Translations under genes and position numbers: made by a program
Notes under the pieces: model-generated
Told to the model about the DNA's origin: nothing
The model's database searches: none
Seen by the model: the letters and a program-made list of their open reading frames with translations, nothing else
Part shown: in pieces, positions 62,101-64,000 of the stretch
How the letters are laid out: each line of letters begins with the position of its first letter
How positions within the stretch are numbered: position 1 is the first letter of the stretch
NCBI RefSeq assembly: GCF_040115645.1
Contig: NC_089541.1
Location: 4,526,001 to 4,590,000, forward strand
Origin: Euwallacea fornicatus
Taxonomy: Eukaryota > Arthropoda > Insecta > Coleoptera > Curculionidae
Reading direction: 5' to 3'
Length of the DNA stretch: 64,000 nt

Positions 62101-64000
62101 GCCGTTCTAATGAAGGATGATGCAAAATTCTATCAGCAAAACGCTTAGGGACGATCGGAAATTTAATATATTTTGTCATCTACCCTTGTATTTTGTATAT
62201 TGGTTTACCAAAAATTATTATGATTTAATTTTTTGTATATCGGATGAGAAGTGAAAATGTGCAAGCTATCAACGCCAGCATGCACGCTATAAAACTCCCT
62301 TCCCATCTTCTTACAATAAATATTGGTCATTAATAAATGTCTCTTTTGTTCTTATTGTTTCACATCCCTAGACCTCCTTGGAGTGTCTGAAACAGACCAG
62401 AATTGCATACTTGAAATTCTTTCTATTCATAACATTTGTCAGTCACCTCTTCTAATCATTTTTACCTGACAATTCCACCAACATTGGAATTTCACAAAAC
62501 AAGCTGAGACCTGGTGCCAAGCACTTAACCTTCCTGGGTTAAAAGAAACGGAAGTCAACTTATCTCCTTTTGAAGTCCCTTTTTTTTCGAGATTTATAGC
62601 CATTGAAATATTTCTTTAAAGCCCTTTATGGAAAGTTTGTTACGTCAACAACATACAGGACCAAGAGAGTAATGGAATTGTCGCAGCCATCACGATTTAT
62701 TTAAGAGTATTACTTGATTGTTCACCAAAATATTATGATATATTGGGTTTTTATATATCTTCGAAAGCCACCACGGATTAAACACAAAATTAATAGCTGT
62801 TAATACATAATAAAAAAAAAAGGTTATTTAATGTAGGTTACATAAGGCATCGTACTTATTTTTGTGTGTATAAACCAAATCGTCCAAAGCAGATGTCAGA
62901 CTGCAAACAAATTGATTTGATCAAGAAGACCTTAAAGCCTTTTGATAAATAATTCGTATCGGTTTTCTTAAACGGGTCATAGTTATAAACAGAATCCCGG
63001 AATATCCCATAAGGGAATTGCTGTGATAATTTATGATGCTGGTATTTATAGGTATTGAATGATGGAAAATTCAATTGAAAAACAGTCTGAATAAATTATT
63101 GCGACTCGCAACAGCAAAGAAATAAGAGATTTCTTCGTAAGTAATATACCGTTCTTCATGTGAAATTATTGCGTTGATGAGCAATCGAAATTGCATCAAC
63201 ATGAGCCTTCGTTCTACCCTGACCTAATTTTTAGTGATTAATTTCGATCTCACCACGAATTTTTTCCACTTTACAGCATTTTTTCGAATTAACGTGAATT
63301 CAAATTTTGAATTGTTCCTTTAGATTTTCCTTTGCTCAGGGTGTTCTGGGAATCTATGCTGTCTCACGATACTTTCTCGAACTAACTTGGGTGTAAATTT
63401 TTAAAATATTTCTACTAAAGATCTACTATTAATAGAAAACTGAAAATAAGGAAAATTTCGAGAAATCTCACCAGGTCTGGCCCCATCTTAAAACCACTGA
63501 GCGGAATATTACTTCAATCTTTAACCTTCACACATTAACTATTTAGATGAAATTTTGCTTTTATGGTTTTATCAGAGAAAAGAGACGATAGTCTTTATCT
63601 CAAGCCTGAGAGCAACTACTGGTACCGATATCTAGCTATGAAACCCACCAATTACCTGCTGGTTTCTTCGACATGTTCTTCCTTTTCTGTCTTTCTTCAC
63701 TCGATGTTTCCATATCTTCAGCTGATTTTTTTAAAATTTTATATTTATGTACGAAGATACTCCCGGAAGTACTCGACTTGATACGTACAGGGTATTCCTT
63801 GATGATGTGCAGATATTTTGAGGTGAGATTTCACACGAAAAAATAATAATAATTTGCGATATAAACTATTTTTCAAAAATGCTCTTTTGCGAAAATACAG
63901 GGCTGTAAAGTTTTAGAAAAAAAAATGGAACTTAATGAATATTTCCGAAACCGCTTGAGATATTTCACCTAAATTTAGTATGTAAAGACAGTTTATAAAG
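59128..64000. other. intergenic, no gene recognised
   Basis: AT-rich. Terminal-motif words occur at about 60005 (tagggcgttgc), 63337 (cagggtgttctgg) and 63786 (tacagggtattcc) without inverted partners. A minus frame at 61440-61513 encodes a hydrophobic segment (MLNSSGVLIPFIYYVKLQ) followed by a possible donor, and might be part of a membrane-protein exon. I could not extend it. Confidence 0.35.

Noticed and set aside
1..64000. CRISPR arrays, bacterial operons or prophage
   Set aside because: Introns, a eukaryotic tRNA with Pol III signals, and metazoan genes exclude a prokaryotic source. No spaced direct repeats were found.

Overview
The window is animal nuclear DNA, AT-rich and intron-rich, and very probably from an insect. 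Each recognisable gene is split by GT-AG introns, some only about 50 bp long. SERCA carries the two-isoform C-terminal arrangement I recall from fly SERCA. The repeats are typical of insects: Tc1/mariner-like relics and a non-LTR reverse-transcriptase relic. A complete PNLDC1 (pre-piRNA trimmer) gene is present, which argues against Drosophila (I recall it lacks this gene) and fits a beetle or another insect order.

Layout. 1-4.2 kb (+): the 3' three quarters of TRAPPC11, which continues off the left edge. 4.2-11.5 kb: intergenic DNA with a terminal-repeat relic, a reverse-transcriptase relic and a Tc1 transposase relic. 11.5-19.1 kb (-): PNLDC1, which I reconstruct as eight coding exons (530 aa) plus a likely non-coding first exon. 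19.69 kb: tRNA-Ala(UGC). 19.9-20.2 kb (+): two TATA boxes and a candidate non-coding first exon. 20.67-21.22 kb (-): an unrecognised gene, possibly secreted, head to head with SERCA. 21.3-42.5 kb (+): the sarco/endoplasmic reticulum Ca2+-ATPase, 12 coding exons for the long form (1019 aa) and two further candidate last exons downstream. 44.7-46.6 kb (+): an M14 N/E-type metallocarboxypeptidase resembling carboxypeptidase M/D (481 aa). 46.6-64 kb: no confident gene; this gene-poor stretch holds three inverted-repeat DNA elements, a second Tc1 relic, a strong hairpin and scattered copies of one terminal motif.

How the genes relate. They are functionally unrelated housekeeping or developmental genes: vesicle tethering, piRNA 3'-end trimming, calcium pumping and peptide processing. 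There is no operon-like organisation. The closest regulatory relation is the unknown minus-strand gene and the SERCA first exon, which diverge from an interval of about 100 bp. Every transposase or reverse transcriptase I could read is broken by stops, frameshifts or lost catalytic residues. All exon boundaries are read from sequence and phase-checked by hand, without transcript data.
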